Below, piece after piece: positions 21,732-30,254 of a DNA stretch of 64,000 nt. A program made the translations under genes and the position numbers. Origin of the DNA: Marinococcus sp. PL1-022 (GTDB taxonomy: Bacteria; Bacillota; Bacilli; Bacillales; Marinococcaceae); NCBI RefSeq assembly GCF_033845285.1, contig NZ_JAWXCX010000001.1:759495-823494 (forward strand), written 5' to 3'. Every line of letters starts with the position of its first letter. The first letter of the stretch is position 1. The notes beneath the pieces are model-generated. The model worked only from the letters and a program-made list of their open reading frames with translations. It had not been told where the DNA came from and made no database searches.

Positions 21732-23456
21732 ATGAGCAATCAAACAGCGGGAAATAAAGTGGTCGAAATACTTAAAGAATGGGGCGTAAACCATCTATAC
21801 GGCATGCCGGGGGATTCCATCAATGAGTTGATAGAAGAATTGCGCAAAGACGAAGACGGGATGAAGTATATCCAGATTCGTCATGAAGAAACGGGCGCTC
21901 TTGCCGCAGCTGCGTATGCGAAGCTGACGGGAAAGCTGGGTGTTTGTTCTTCGATTGCGGGGCCTGGAGGAGTTCACCTATTAAACGGGCTGTATGACGC
22001 GAAAAGAGATAAAGTGCCGGTGCTTGCCCTGGTCGGCCAGGTGGACACGACAATCATCGGCACAGATAACTTTCAGGAAATCCAGCTGAATCAGATGTTT
22101 GCTGACGTCAGTGTATTCAACGAGCGTGTTCAGAGTGCTGAACAGCTTCCCGATATGCTGCATCAGGCGATACGTACGGCCTACACAGAAAAAGGAGTAT
22201 CGGTACTCGTTATCCCGGATGATATTTCGGCTGCAGAAATAAAACGTGAACTCCCGATATCTTCCGGAGTGCTTGCGAAGCCGAGGATCCGCCCGGAAAA
22301 GGAAGACATGGTGGAGGCTGCCAGGCTGCTGCACGATGCGCAGAAGCCGGTGATACTGGCGGGAAAAGGTGCCAGGTACAGCACTGACGAACTGCTGATG
22401 TTTGCTGAACATATCCAGGCACCATTGGTGTCTACACTGCTTGCAAAGGGTGTCGTGCCGGACGAGCATGAGCACAGCCTGGGACAAAACGGCCAGATTG
22501 GAACGACACCAGCATACGAAGCGGTGCAGGAAGCCGATTTGATAATTCTGGCCGGCACCTCTTTTCCTTATCGGGAGTTTATGCCGAAAAATACCAAAGC
22601 AATTCAAATTGATATCGACCCCAGAGCGATAGGGAAATACTATCCTGTAACGGTAGGTCTGGTCTCTGAACTCGGTCCAGTGCTTCAATGGTATACGGAA
22701 AATCTTGAACGCCGGGAACCATCCTCCTTTATGCAGAAATATAAAGATAAAAGAAAGAAGTGGTGGGACGAGCTTGATAAAGATATGACAGAAGAGACTG
22801 ATAGGCTGCAGCCTCCGCAGGTGATTCATGAAGTACAGCAGTTTTTGGAGGAAGACGCGGTAGTCTCTGTCGATGTCGGAAATGTCACCGTATGGGCTAC
22901 GCGCTATTTAAAGCTGAAAAAACAGGAGTTTGTGATCTCCGGATGGATGGCTACGATGGGCTGCGGCCTTCCTGGCGCGATTGCCGCCAAAGCGGCCTGG
23001 CCTGAAAAGCAGACAGTCATGCTTGCCGGAGACGGTGGTTTTGCTATGGGAATGCAGGATTTTGCCACTGCTGTAAAGTACAGACTTCCAATGATTTGTG
23101 TCATATTTAATAATGAAAAGATTGGAATGATTGAATACGAGCAGCAGCAAATGGGTCATCTGGATACAGAAACAGACATCAGTGGGATGAACTTTGCGGC
23201 ATTTGCCAAAGCATGCGGCGGTGAAGGCTACCGTGCCAGCACAAAGACCGAGCTTCATGAGGCACTGCAAAAAGCAGTACTTGCCACGAGGCCGGTAGTT
23301 ATTGATTGCGTCGTGGATATGCAGCCACCGCTTCCAGGCCGGGTATCTTATCAGCAGGCGGTGCACTACAGCGAATTTATTATTAAAAATGTTTTTGAAC
23401 GTGGAGAGCTTTCGCTGCCGCCGCTGAAAAAAGGATGGAAGCGAATAAAAAAATAA
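21732..23456 (+). CDS. ydaP: Thiamine-diphosphate-dependent pyruvate oxidase, YdaP-like
   Basis: The 574-residue protein (same length as B. subtilis YdaP) belongs to the pyruvate oxidase/acetolactate synthase superfamily. It has the N-terminal PYR domain with the cofactor-activating Glu in IRHEETGALAAAAYAKL, a central FAD/nucleotide-binding domain (VILAGKGA), and a C-terminal PP domain with the Mg-ThDP motif GDGGFAMGMQDFATA...IFNNEKIG. It likely oxidises pyruvate to acetate or acetyl phosphate and CO2. ATG 21732 has an AGGAGGAGC SD; in-frame GTG 21708 is ahead of the SD. A SigB promoter and neighbouring ytxGH/ydaT place it in a stress cluster. Confidence 0.92.
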   Translation: MSNQTAGNKVVEILKEWGVNHLYGMPGDSINELIEELRKDEDGMKYIQIRHEETGALAAAAYAKLTGKLGVCSSIAGPGGVHLLNGLYDAKRDKVPVLALVGQVDTTIIGTDNFQEIQLNQMFADVSVFNERVQSAEQLPDMLHQAIRTAYTEKGVSVLVIPDDISAAEIKRELPISSGVLAKPRIRPEKEDMVEAARLLHDAQKPVILAGKGARYSTDELLMFAEHIQAPLVSTLLAKGVVPDEHEHSLGQNGQIGTTPAYEAVQEADLIILAGTSFPYREFMPKNTKAIQIDIDPRAIGKYYPVTVGLVSELGPVLQWYTENLERREPSSFMQKYKDKRKKWWDELDKDMTEETDRLQPPQVIHEVQQFLEEDAVVSVDVGNVTVWATRYLKLKKQEFVISGWMATMGCGLPGAIAAKAAWPEKQTVMLAGDGGFAMGMQDFATAVKYRLPMICVIFNNEKIGMIEYEQQQMGHLDTETDISGMNFAAFAKACGGEGYRASTKTELHEALQKAVLATRPVVIDCVVDMQPPLPGRVSYQQAVHYSEFIIKNVFERGELSLPPLKKGWKRIKK

Positions 23457-23461
23457 AAGAA

Positions 23462-23497
23462 AACCAGCTGATTTTATTTATCAGCTGGTTTTTGCAT
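23462..23497. terminator. Terminator of ydaP, overlapping the end of ytxH
   Basis: ACCAGCTGA pairs perfectly with TCAGCTGGT around an A/T-rich loop, followed by TTTTTG. It lies over the last codons of the convergent ytxH-like gene. Confidence 0.88.
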
Positions 23498-23782
23498 TGA
23501 TTGATACTGCATACTTGATGCACCTTTGATACGGGCTTCCAGACGGATATTATCGAGTTTTCCGTGAAGCAGTTCATACCGGATCTTTCCGGATTCGTAC
23601 AGCTTGTCGGAACGGGCATTCGCCTTCCCTTTTATCCTTGCAGGTGTCTGCTGGACAGTGCCTGCTCCGGAAGATACTTTGCGGCGGTAATCTTTTCCGC
23701 TTTTCGGAGCGGTGAGCAGACTGGCAAGCACTGACACAGCGTACCCCGCAGCAACCCCCGACCATAGGCTCTTTTTATGCAT
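23474..23782 (-). CDS. ytxH: YtxH-domain general stress protein
   Basis: The 102-residue protein has the YtxH pattern: an N-terminal membrane helix with small residues (SGVAAGYAVSVLASLLTAPKSG), the APKSGK turn, then a basic amphipathic helix region (DYRRKVSSGAG, ARIKGKANARSDKLYESGKI). YtxH-like proteins are membrane-tethered and induced by stress in bacilli; their activity is unknown. It overlaps the upstream ytxG-like gene by 8 bases and shares its SigB-type promoter. Confidence 0.82.
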   Translation of the reverse strand: MHKKSLWSGVAAGYAVSVLASLLTAPKSGKDYRRKVSSGAGTVQQTPARIKGKANARSDKLYESGKIRYELLHGKLDNIRLEARIKGASSMQYQSMQKPADK

Positions 23783-24230
23783 TTCCTGTATTCTCCTCTT
23801 TCCAGTCCTTAATGGCCTGGCGCTTCTGGTACATATAGTATCCTAAAGCAAGGCTGCCGTAAAGGCCGCCAAGAGCCTGCTCATTCACTTTGCCTTTACC
23901 CTCGGTGGAGCTTCGTTTCATGCCTGCTGTCATATCAACAAGGCTTGAAGTGAGCTTTCTCGAAGCTTCTCCAGCGTCACCTACAATATAAAACAGCGGA
24001 CTCAACGAGTGGAGCTTTTCATTTACATCCAGAATCGTTTCGTTGCTGTTATGTAAAATCAGCTCCGATTGATTCATCACCTGGTCGAGTTGCTCCGGCA
24101 GTTTGTCTACTGTTTCGTTCACCCCATTCAATGTTTTAGTGAGGTTGCTTAAGACGCGTGCCAAGAAAATAACTAATACTGCAAAAGCTATTGCGATGAT
24201 TAGTAGAGCTATGCCACCGATCATACCCAT
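23775..24230 (-). CDS. ytxG: DUF948 (YtxG-like) membrane-anchored stress protein
   Basis: The 151-residue protein has one N-terminal membrane helix (IGGIALLIIAIAFAVLVIFLARVL) followed by the DUF948 helical region, with heptad-like LTKTLNGVNETVDKLPEQLDQVM and VNEKLHSLSPLFYIVGDAG. This fits YtxG of B. subtilis, encoded just before ytxH as here. The C-terminus (LGYYMYQKRQAIKDWKEE) is longer than the domain. It starts after AAGGAGGAATGG. It is expected to be in the SigB regulon. Confidence 0.82.
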   Translation of the reverse strand: MGMIGGIALLIIAIAFAVLVIFLARVLSNLTKTLNGVNETVDKLPEQLDQVMNQSELILHNSNETILDVNEKLHSLSPLFYIVGDAGEASRKLTSSLVDMTAGMKRSSTEGKGKVNEQALGGLYGSLALGYYMYQKRQAIKDWKEENTGNA

Positions 24231-24346
24231 GATTCACCATTCCTCCTTACAATAAATGCGATTAATCCTACAGCCTAATAAATGGTACCATGATTCATAG
24301 CAGAGCACCAGGGCGTGCGGATCATATAATAGTGTCTAACTCTCTC

Positions 24347-24372
24347 GTACCCTGCTTTTTAGAGCCCTAAAC
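24347..24372 (-). promoter_or_regulatory. SigB-type promoter of ytxGH
   Basis: On the minus strand GTTTAG, 14 bases, GGGTAC: five of six at both elements of GTTTAA-N14-GGGTAT. It lies about 115 bases upstream of the ytxG start. Confidence 0.68.
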
Positions 24373-24446
24373 AGTTTCTCTTATAAATTACCGGAAAGAA
24401 ATTGGCGCCTGCAGGCATTAAAGAGATGGCTTTTGGGTGAAATCCT

Positions 24447-24473
24447 GTTTTTATATGCATATGATGCGGGAAG
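24447..24473 (+). promoter_or_regulatory. Weak SigB-like promoter of the ydaT-like gene
   Basis: GTTTTT, 15 bases, GGGAAG: four of six at each element. It is divergent from the ytxGH promoter and 36 bases upstream of the ATG. B. subtilis ydaT is SigB dependent, which lends support. Confidence 0.4.
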
Positions 24474-24509
24474 AGAAAAGTAATAAAAAATAACGAGGAG
24501 GAAAAAAAC

Positions 24510-24953
24510 ATGCCCTGGACCATGAATGACTATCCTTCATCCTTAAAAAACTTAGACAAGCCGGTAAAGAAAAAAGCAATCGATATTGCTAATTCGATGC
24601 TCGACGACGGGTACGATGAAGGCCGTGCCATTCCAATCGCGACTGAGCAGGCAAAAGAATGGTACAGCAATGCTTCTAAAGAAGAAGTGACCGAATTCAT
24701 GGAGGAGGAAGATCCGAAATCCCGGGACGGGGAAGAAAGCAGTTCTGACCCGGAACTGATGGAAAAGGCGGAGCTGGTAGAAGCACATGAAGACGGCTGG
24801 GCTGTACGGGCAAAAAGTGCGAAAAAACCGGATATAGTCTATGGCAGCAAATCAGAAGCTATCGAACGTGCAAAAGAAGTGGCAGAAAAGAAAGGTACAG
24901 AAGCCATTATTTACAAAAAGGATGGCACAGTAGAAAAAAGACATTCCTATTAG
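24510..24953 (+). CDS. ydaT: DUF2188-containing general stress protein, YdaT-like
   Basis: The 147-residue protein starts MPWTMNDYPSSLKNLDKPVK, the YdaT N-terminus, with a ChaB-like helical repeat (KAIDIANSMLDDGYDEGRAI). An acidic Glu/Ser linker (residues 63-82) leads to a DUF2188 domain (VEAHEDGWAVRAKSAKKPD, AIERAKEVAEKKGTEAIIYK, DGTVEKR). DUF2188 is a small fold of unknown function, common in stress proteins. It has SD GAGGAGGAAA. It is preceded by a weak SigB-like promoter and followed by a strong terminator. Confidence 0.83.
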   Translation: MPWTMNDYPSSLKNLDKPVKKKAIDIANSMLDDGYDEGRAIPIATEQAKEWYSNASKEEVTEFMEEEDPKSRDGEESSSDPELMEKAELVEAHEDGWAVRAKSAKKPDIVYGSKSEAIERAKEVAEKKGTEAIIYKKDGTVEKRHSY

Positions 24954-24957
24954 ACTA

Positions 24958-24992
24958 AAAAGAGCAGCTGCCCAGGACGCAGCTGCTCTGTT
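24958..24992. terminator. Terminator after the ydaT-like gene
   Basis: AGAGCAGCTGC pairs perfectly with GCAGCTGCTCT around CCAGGAC. The T-run is short. Confidence 0.78.
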
Positions 24993-25011
24993 CAATGGTC
25001 ATAGGAAACAG

Positions 25012-25044
25012 GACAGCGGCCAGGTTTTTTATCCGGCAGCTGTC
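25012..25044 (-). terminator. Possible terminator of the phhB unit
   Basis: On the minus strand GACAGC pairs with GCTGTC, extended by an inner CCGG/CTGG region, about 30 bases after the phhB stop. The T-tract is weak. Confidence 0.45.
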
Positions 25045-25073
25045 TTTTACAAGCTATTAAAAAAATCCGCGAC

Positions 25074-25364
25074 TTACTGAACGTCTTCAGCGAGTCGTTC
25101 CACTTCTTTTGCAGTATTGAAATCTTTTTCAGTAACGCCGCCCTGATCTACCGTGGTAAAGGAAATAGTAACCTGCGTGTGATCAATGGTGATTTTAGGA
25201 TGATGCTGCACATTCTCTGCATGCGCTGCCACTTCTTTAACAAATTCAATACCATTCAGGTAATCAGAAAATTTATATTCCCGTACAATGGCCCTGTCCC
25301 CGTCGCTATTCCAGTTTGGCAGATTGCTCAGTTCATTTTGGATTTCTTCTGCAGACATGATCAT
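25074..25364 (-). CDS. 4a-hydroxytetrahydrobiopterin dehydratase (pterin carbinolamine dehydratase)
   Basis: The 96-residue protein is a PCD/DCoH-family enzyme that recycles 4a-hydroxytetrahydropterins. The catalytic motif ENVQHHPKITIDHTQV carries the His-His-Pro and the later His, with FTTVDQGGVTEKDFNTAKEVERLA completing the family pattern. In bacteria it often acts with phenylalanine hydroxylase or molybdopterin-type pathways; neither is adjacent. Two close starts exist (25364 and 25358); the first is kept because of SD AAGGAAGGGA. It lies 19 bases after the dimethylargininase-like gene on the same strand. Confidence 0.92.
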   Translation of the reverse strand: MIMSAEEIQNELSNLPNWNSDGDRAIVREYKFSDYLNGIEFVKEVAAHAENVQHHPKITIDHTQVTISFTTVDQGGVTEKDFNTAKEVERLAEDVQ

Positions 25365-25382
25365 TGTTCCACATTCCCTTCC

Positions 25383-26240
25383 TTATTGGTGATTTTTTCT
25401 CTCCCGTCTTAAAGGGAGAGTAGTACATCTGAAAGAGCCCCCGGATTTAATAATTTCATCGTAGGAAACTTCATGAACTATAAAACCATATTCCCGTAAT
25501 TGTTTGTTAACATGCATATTTTCCGGCAGTGATATAACATGGCGGCGTCCGAGGGAGAATACATTAGTCCCCAGCCGGCTCTGTTCCGCTTCTGGTACAG
25601 AAATAATATTAAAAAACTGTTTGACTGTTTCCAGGCTCTCCGTTTCAAAGGCCGGTTCATAAGCAATAGCAATAGAGCTGTCCAAGATATTAAAGATACA
25701 GTCCAGATGCAGATGGCGGTTGTCAAAATGAACCGGAATAATCCGCTTATCAGGACAAGCCTTCTGAAGTTCGTCGAGGCCTTCTTTAGATGTCCGGGAG
25801 CTTTGGCCGATAAAAAGAAGCTTTTCCGAAAGCATAACGTCGCCGCCTTCGATGGTGCCGCTTTTTAAATGGGTGCATTCCCCGTAACGCTGTTCGTACC
25901 AGTCTGCTAATGCCGTGGTTTCTCCTGAGCGAATAGAAGTACCCATATTTGATACAATTAATTGATCATCAACCACAAAACCAATATCCCGGGTGAAGAC
26001 CTGCTCGGGCAGAGAGGCGGAGGCGGGCAGAAAATGCACAGAAGCTCCGAATTCCTGAATGACAGCCGTAAGCTGGTTATGCTGTAATACTGCTTTTTCT
26101 ATATCAATATCAGTGGAAGCGTACTGCTTCTGCATTTCGTTTATTACTTCCTTAATAGCCATATGCCTGGGTTCGCACATGATAACGTCCGCTAAAACAG
26201 AATATTCATCTTCCACATACGCAGTTATGGTGTTGGTCAA
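25383..26240 (-). CDS. Dimethylarginine dimethylaminohydrolase-like amidinotransferase-fold protein
   Basis: The 285-residue protein has the pentein fold of the DDAH/arginine deiminase superfamily, resembling B. subtilis YkgA. The substrate Glu-Asp motif EGGD is at residues 131-134, the catalytic His178 in LHLD, and the nucleophile Cys272 in GGSFRCTTLPL, so the triad is intact. The N-terminal CEPRHM and VFTRDIGFVV are family blocks. Likely activity is hydrolysis of dimethylarginine or a related guanidine to citrulline, but substrate is not certain. It is co-directional with phhB. Confidence 0.85.
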   Translation of the reverse strand: MTNTITAYVEDEYSVLADVIMCEPRHMAIKEVINEMQKQYASTDIDIEKAVLQHNQLTAVIQEFGASVHFLPASASLPEQVFTRDIGFVVDDQLIVSNMGTSIRSGETTALADWYEQRYGECTHLKSGTIEGGDVMLSEKLLFIGQSSRTSKEGLDELQKACPDKRIIPVHFDNRHLHLDCIFNILDSSIAIAYEPAFETESLETVKQFFNIISVPEAEQSRLGTNVFSLGRRHVISLPENMHVNKQLREYGFIVHEVSYDEIIKSGGSFRCTTLPLRRERKNHQ

Positions 26241-26341
26241 AACAACCCGCTCCTTTTCTCTTTAAACATACATTATACCAGACAAAACGACGGGAATTAT
26301 GTATGCTTAACGGAAAGAAAAGAAAAGTTTTAAAAAAATTG

Positions 26342-26370
26342 TTGAGAAGAATTGACAAAAGGAATAAAAT
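26342..26370 (+). promoter_or_regulatory. SigA promoter of accC-tetR-accB
   Basis: TTGAGA (26342-26347), 17 bases, TAAAAT (26365-26370). The predicted start is about 26377, followed by a 100-base leader containing an inverted repeat. Confidence 0.65.
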
Positions 26371-26390
26371 GAAGGGTAGCATAATTATGA

Positions 26391-26415
26391 AAAATCCTTA
26401 CATATCAAGGGTTTT
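26391..26415. repeat. Inverted repeat in the accC leader (candidate TetR operator)
   Basis: AAAATCCTT (26391-26399) and AAGGGTTTT (26407-26415) are inverted with one G-T mismatch and a 7-base centre. It lies just downstream of the predicted start site, where a repressor could block elongation. A regulator of the TetR family is encoded in the same operon. Binding is inferred. Confidence 0.45.
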
Positions 26416-26481
26416 CGAGATAGATCGTCAGCGGGGCCGGAAATCAGCCGCTGGTTGTTTACAGAAAGAGAGGAACGAAGT

Positions 26482-27843
26482 ATGTTTAAACGAATATTAA
26501 TAGCCAACCGCGGCGAGATTGCAGTTCGCATTATAAGAGCCTGCCGGGAACTTGGAATTGAGACTGTAGCCGTATATTCAGAAGCAGATAGAGATGCCCT
26601 GCATGTTCATATGGCAGACGAAGCTTACTGTGTGGGGCCGTACGCTTCCTCCGAAAGCTACTTAAAGATGACTAATTTAATTTCCACTGCTTTAAAGACA
26701 GGAGCGGAGGCTATTCATCCAGGGTACGGCTTTTTAGCAGAGAACGCTGAATTTGCCGAGATCTGTGCAGATCATGACATTACGTTTATCGGTCCTTCTC
26801 CAGAAGCTATCCGCCGGATGGGAACAAAGGACGTAGCGAGAGAAACAATGAGAGATGCAGGGGTGCCGGTGGTCCCGGGAAGCAACGGATTGCTTGATGA
26901 AAACACAGACGTTCACGCACTCGCAGAGGATATCGGTTATCCTGTGATGATCAAGGCTACTGCCGGCGGCGGTGGAAAAGGAATGCGGGCAGCTCAAACC
27001 GCTGAAGACCTGGACAAGTGCATCCAGATGGCCCGCCAGGAAGCTGAAAGCTCCTTTGGGGACGCCGGAGTTTATATGGAGAAGCTGGTCGTGGAGCCAA
27101 GGCACATTGAAATCCAGGTTATGGCAGACAGTCATGGAAACGTTATCCATCTAGGAGAAAGAGACTGTTCGATCCAGAGACGCCACCAGAAGCTTGTAGA
27201 AGAGGCCCCGTCGCCGGCGCTCGATGAAGAGACGAGAAAGGCAATGGGGGAAGCTGCCGTACAGGCTGCAAAAGCAGTGGATTACTGCGGGGCAGGCACA
27301 GTGGAATTCCTCTTGGATGCACATAAAAAGTTTTATTTTATGGAGATGAATACGAGAATTCAGGTTGAGCACCCTGTGACAGAAGAAGTGACCGGTGTTG
27401 ATTTAATTAAAGAACAAATTTATGCAGCTGCCGGCCATGAACTGCAGGTGAAGCAGGAAGAAATTGAAATTGAAGGATGGGCGATGGAATGCAGAATCAA
27501 TGCAGAAAGTCCGGCAAAAAATTTCAGGCCTTCTCCCGGAAAGCTTGAACTTTATCTGCCTCCTGGCGGACTCGGTGTACGGGTGGACAGTGCGATGTAT
27601 ACAGGATTTAAAATTTCTCCCTACTACGATTCAATGGTAGCCAAGCTGATCGTGCGCGGAAAAAACAGGGAAGAAGTGATTGCCCGGATGAAGCGGGCAC
27701 TGCTTGAATTTGTCGTAGACGGAGTCGATACGACGATCCCGTTTCACCTGAAGCTTTTGAACCATGAAGATTTCATTTCCGGAAACTTTACTACAAACTT
27801 TTTGGACACCCATTCTATTATGGAAGAAGAAAACAGTGTCTAG
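26482..27843 (+). CDS. accC: Biotin carboxylase subunit AccC
   Basis: AccC carboxylates biotin on BCCP using ATP and bicarbonate. The 453-residue protein has the N-terminal [17 protein letters not shown] start, the ATP-grasp Gly-rich loop [27 protein letters not shown], the catalytic block [35 protein letters not shown] with metal-binding Glu and catalytic Arg, and the C-terminal biotin-carboxylase domain. ATG 26482 follows GAGAGGAACGAAG. It is not beside the spoIIIA or nusB genes that flank the housekeeping accBC of B. subtilis, so it may be a second copy. Confidence 0.93.
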   Translation: MFKRILIANRGEIAVRIIRACRELGIETVAVYSEADRDALHVHMADEAYCVGPYASSESYLKMTNLISTALKTGAEAIHPGYGFLAENAEFAEICADHDITFIGPSPEAIRRMGTKDVARETMRDAGVPVVPGSNGLLDENTDVHALAEDIGYPVMIKATAGGGGKGMRAAQTAEDLDKCIQMARQEAESSFGDAGVYMEKLVVEPRHIEIQVMADSHGNVIHLGERDCSIQRRHQKLVEEAPSPALDEETRKAMGEAAVQAAKAVDYCGAGTVEFLLDAHKKFYFMEMNTRIQVEHPVTEEVTGVDLIKEQIYAAAGHELQVKQEEIEIEGWAMECRINAESPAKNFRPSPGKLELYLPPGGLGVRVDSAMYTGFKISPYYDSMVAKLIVRGKNREEVIARMKRALLEFVVDGVDTTIPFHLKLLNHEDFISGNFTTNFLDTHSIMEEENSV

Positions 27844-27866
27844 CATATAGGAAGGCGGAAGGATCG

Positions 27867-28499
27867 ATGGCGACCAGATCGACAAAAAAGCGGATTACGG
27901 ATGCAGCGTTAGAGCTGTTTGAAGAATTTGGCTTCCATGCGGTCACCGTCGATCGCATTGTGAAACAAAGCCATACATCCAAAGGCGGTTTTTATCACAA
28001 TTTTACGTCCAAAGAAGAGCTTTTGTACACTATTCACGAATCCTTCATCACCTATGTGCTTACAAAAGCAGACGAAGTACAGTCCAGATATGACACGCCG
28101 GCTGAACGGTTATATGAAGTGATACGCTCGTTTGTCCGTATGTTTGAAGTGTACCGTCCGCATGTAACAGTGTTTTATCAGGAAGGAAAGCATTTGTCTG
28201 CGGATTACTTTAAACGGCTCGAAGCTAAACGGGATGAATACAAGAACACGATGTTTCAATTGGTCGAAAACGGCATTGAGGAAGGCGAGTTCCGAAAGGA
28301 GCTTCCAGTGCCTATTACGTCGATGGCGATATTTGGAATGATGAACTGGACATACAAGTGGTACAAATCAAGCGGACTGTACTCACTTCAGGATATCGCA
28401 AACATATTTGGCGATCTGGTGATGAATGCGGTCCTTACCGAAGAAGCCAGAAAACAGCAAAAATATCAGCATTTTTTCTTGAATTCAACGCATGTGTAA
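27867..28499 (+). CDS. TetR/AcrR-family transcriptional regulator
   Basis: The 210-residue protein has an N-terminal TetR HTH (residues about 8-55: KRITDAALELFEEFGFHAVTVDRI...TSKGGFYHNFTSKEELL) and a helical ligand domain with a conserved-looking VRMFEVYRPHVTVFYQEGKHLS. The HTH and length resemble fatty-acid-responsive FadR/YsiA-type regulators, but the ligand is not identifiable. It lies 23 bases after accC and 29 before accB, in one apparent operon, so it probably controls this biotin-carboxylase locus. Confidence 0.88.
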   Translation: MATRSTKKRITDAALELFEEFGFHAVTVDRIVKQSHTSKGGFYHNFTSKEELLYTIHESFITYVLTKADEVQSRYDTPAERLYEVIRSFVRMFEVYRPHVTVFYQEGKHLSADYFKRLEAKRDEYKNTMFQLVENGIEEGEFRKELPVPITSMAIFGMMNWTYKWYKSSGLYSLQDIANIFGDLVMNAVLTEEARKQQKYQHFFLNSTHV

Positions 28500-28528
28500 G
28501 TGTTTATTTTTGAGAGGAGAGAACCCTA

Positions 28529-29014
28529 ATGTATTCTATTGAAGAAATTAAAGAGCTCATTCAGGCAGTGGACGAGTCCTCAGTCGGAGAACTGGAGATC
28601 CGGAATGATATGAAAGAAAAGGTTACTATACGTAAAGAGGCAGCGATGCGCCCTGTGGCACAGCAGACCACAGCTCCTTTGCCGCAGCCATCCGCCCAGC
28701 CGGCACCGCAGCAGTCAGAAACGAAAAAAGAAGAAACACCGGATGAGAGCAGAAAACAGGAAGTGGATTCCAATTATTATGAAATTACATCGCCGATGGT
28801 AGGTACGTTTTACCGTTCGCCTTCACCAGAAGCAGGCGTTTATGTGGAAAAGGGAGCTGCAATTAAGCCGGACACCATCGTCTGCATCGTAGAGGCAATG
28901 AAGTTAATGAATGAGCTTGAAGCAGAAGTCACTGGAGAAATCGCCGAGATTTTAGTGGAAGACGGAGAGCTGGTAGAATACGGACAGCCTCTTTTCCGGG
29001 TGACTCCTTCATAA
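28529..29014 (+). CDS. accB: Biotin carboxyl carrier protein AccB
   Basis: AccB carries biotin between carboxylase and transcarboxylase of acetyl-CoA carboxylase. The 161-residue protein has an N-terminal alpha region ([23 protein letters not shown]), a Pro/Gln-rich linker (residues about 41-80), and a biotinyl domain with the biotin site Lys125 in [10 protein letters not shown] and the thumb-like [21 protein letters not shown] precedes the ATG. The separation from accC by a TetR gene is unusual; accB-accC order is the norm. Confidence 0.93.
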   Translation: MYSIEEIKELIQAVDESSVGELEIRNDMKEKVTIRKEAAMRPVAQQTTAPLPQPSAQPAPQQSETKKEETPDESRKQEVDSNYYEITSPMVGTFYRSPSPEAGVYVEKGAAIKPDTIVCIVEAMKLMNELEAEVTGEIAEILVEDGELVEYGQPLFRVTPS

Positions 29015-29015
29015 A

Positions 29016-29056
29016 AAATATGCTCCGGGACTGAGAAGCCCCCGGAGCATATTTGT
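29016..29056. terminator. Bidirectional terminator after accB
   Basis: AAATATGCTCCGGG pairs perfectly over 14 bp with CCCGGAGCATATTT around an 11-base loop; T-rich sequence flanks it on the plus strand and A-rich on the other. Confidence 0.92.
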
Positions 29057-29062
29057 ATTTGT

Positions 29063-29503
29063 TCAGGAAAACGAAGCGCCGATAAACATCAGAAGAACAC
29101 TGCTGAAGCTGAGAACAAAAGGAACATTGGCCACAAAGGAAAACTGTCGGTGCCAGAGAACGAACAGCTGATCGATCGTAAAAAATAAAACAGCGGCGAA
29201 AATCCCCATGAGTGCGATGTTCCAGTGCTGGGAAAAAGCATAAACAAAAGCTCCGCCAATCATGTGAAGAACAAGTGAGACCTCGGGGAGGCGCCTGAAG
29301 AAAAGGTTGGTAATCCAGTCTGAACAGATCGAAAGAATAGTGCCGTAAACAATAATTGGTACGAGTGAAAAAAAGCCATAGATTGTATAGCTGTGCATTA
29401 AGTCAGCCAGGTTGCTGTCCCCGTTTGTCGTAAAGGGGAGGACAAGAGCCATAACGAATAAAAAGAGTGCCCAGACGGCCAGTGAGGTGTGCAGTTTATT
29501 CAT
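29063..29503 (-). CDS. Conserved membrane protein, four to five TM segments
   Basis: I do not recognise this 146-residue protein. Hydrophobic segments at about 8-25, 42-62, 78-90, 96-115 and 122-144 predict four or five membrane helices with short loops. FFRRLPEVSLVLHMIGG lies in a cytoplasmic loop. ATG 29503 is favoured over the TTG at 29506; GGGGGGATC precedes it. It is a single gene converging on accB and divergent from the next gene. Confidence 0.7.
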   Translation of the reverse strand: MNKLHTSLAVWALFLFVMALVLPFTTNGDSNLADLMHSYTIYGFFSLVPIIVYGTILSICSDWITNLFFRRLPEVSLVLHMIGGAFVYAFSQHWNIALMGIFAAVLFFTIDQLFVLWHRQFSFVANVPFVLSFSSVLLMFIGASFS

Positions 29504-29666
29504 CAACGATCCCCCCTGAGGTATTTAAGTTTGTATTACCGCTTTCATATAGAACTAAACCCGTATATAGGTTCGAGGATAAAAAGCCTCTGGTTCTGAT
29601 CGAAAGAGAGGATATGATACGATAGGAAAGGAATTTTTAACGAAGGTACAAAGAAAGGGTTAGACA

Positions 29667-30233
29667 ATGATTTGGACAATAACTCCATGGGTTTTTTATG
29701 TCATATGCGCCATTGTTACATTAGTAATAGGAGCAGCAGCAGCGTATGCGCTCCACCGGGCTGGCGCTAACCGGTCAAAGCGGATAGAACGGCTGCTTTC
29801 CCCGCTGCTCGCTGTTTTTATGGTGGGATTATTTTTTTATTTAAGCTTTAGTTTTGCCGATCGTCTGCAGCCGGGAGAACAATTAATAACTACAGACAGC
29901 CTTGAAGAAGCACAGGAAACAAAAGCAATTGTCCCCCTTGGTTCTTACGCGGTACTCGATAACGTATATGCTTTTGGATATTATAAAAATGATCAGTGGG
30001 ATGGCAGAGATGTTCTAGTCAATATTCAGGTAACGGACGAAGAAGCCTTTCTAAAATCGTACGAGCCCTATATAGCTGGAAACAGCCTGTTTTTTAACCA
30101 CTCCCGGGTGGAGTTTGAAGAAGCGTATGAAAAGGAATGGCAGTCACCCGCCGAGGAAGCCCAAAGCCGGCTGCTGGACGGGGAGAGCCTGAAGCTGGAC
30201 GGGGTAACAATTGAAGCTGAGCAGACAGAATAG
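29667..30233 (+). CDS. Hypothetical membrane protein with extracellular domain
   Basis: I do not recognise this 188-residue protein. It has two N-terminal membrane helices (about 9-30 and 45-66) flanking a basic loop (HRAGANRSKRIERLL), then an acidic extracytoplasmic domain of about 120 residues rich in Glu and Asp (TTDSLEEAQETKAIVPLG, FGYYKNDQWDGRDVLVNIQ). SD AAAGGG precedes the ATG. It lies 21 bases before the FAH-family hydrolase and may be co-transcribed. Confidence 0.7.
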   Translation: MIWTITPWVFYVICAIVTLVIGAAAAYALHRAGANRSKRIERLLSPLLAVFMVGLFFYLSFSFADRLQPGEQLITTDSLEEAQETKAIVPLGSYAVLDNVYAFGYYKNDQWDGRDVLVNIQVTDEEAFLKSYEPYIAGNSLFFNHSRVEFEEAYEKEWQSPAEEAQSRLLDGESLKLDGVTIEAEQTE

Positions 30234-30254
30234 TATTCAAGGAGGAAAATAACC

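Noticed and set aside
22908-23366. Long minus-strand frame inside ydaP
   Set aside because: Shadow of the pyruvate oxidase gene; unconvincing residue composition and no SD.
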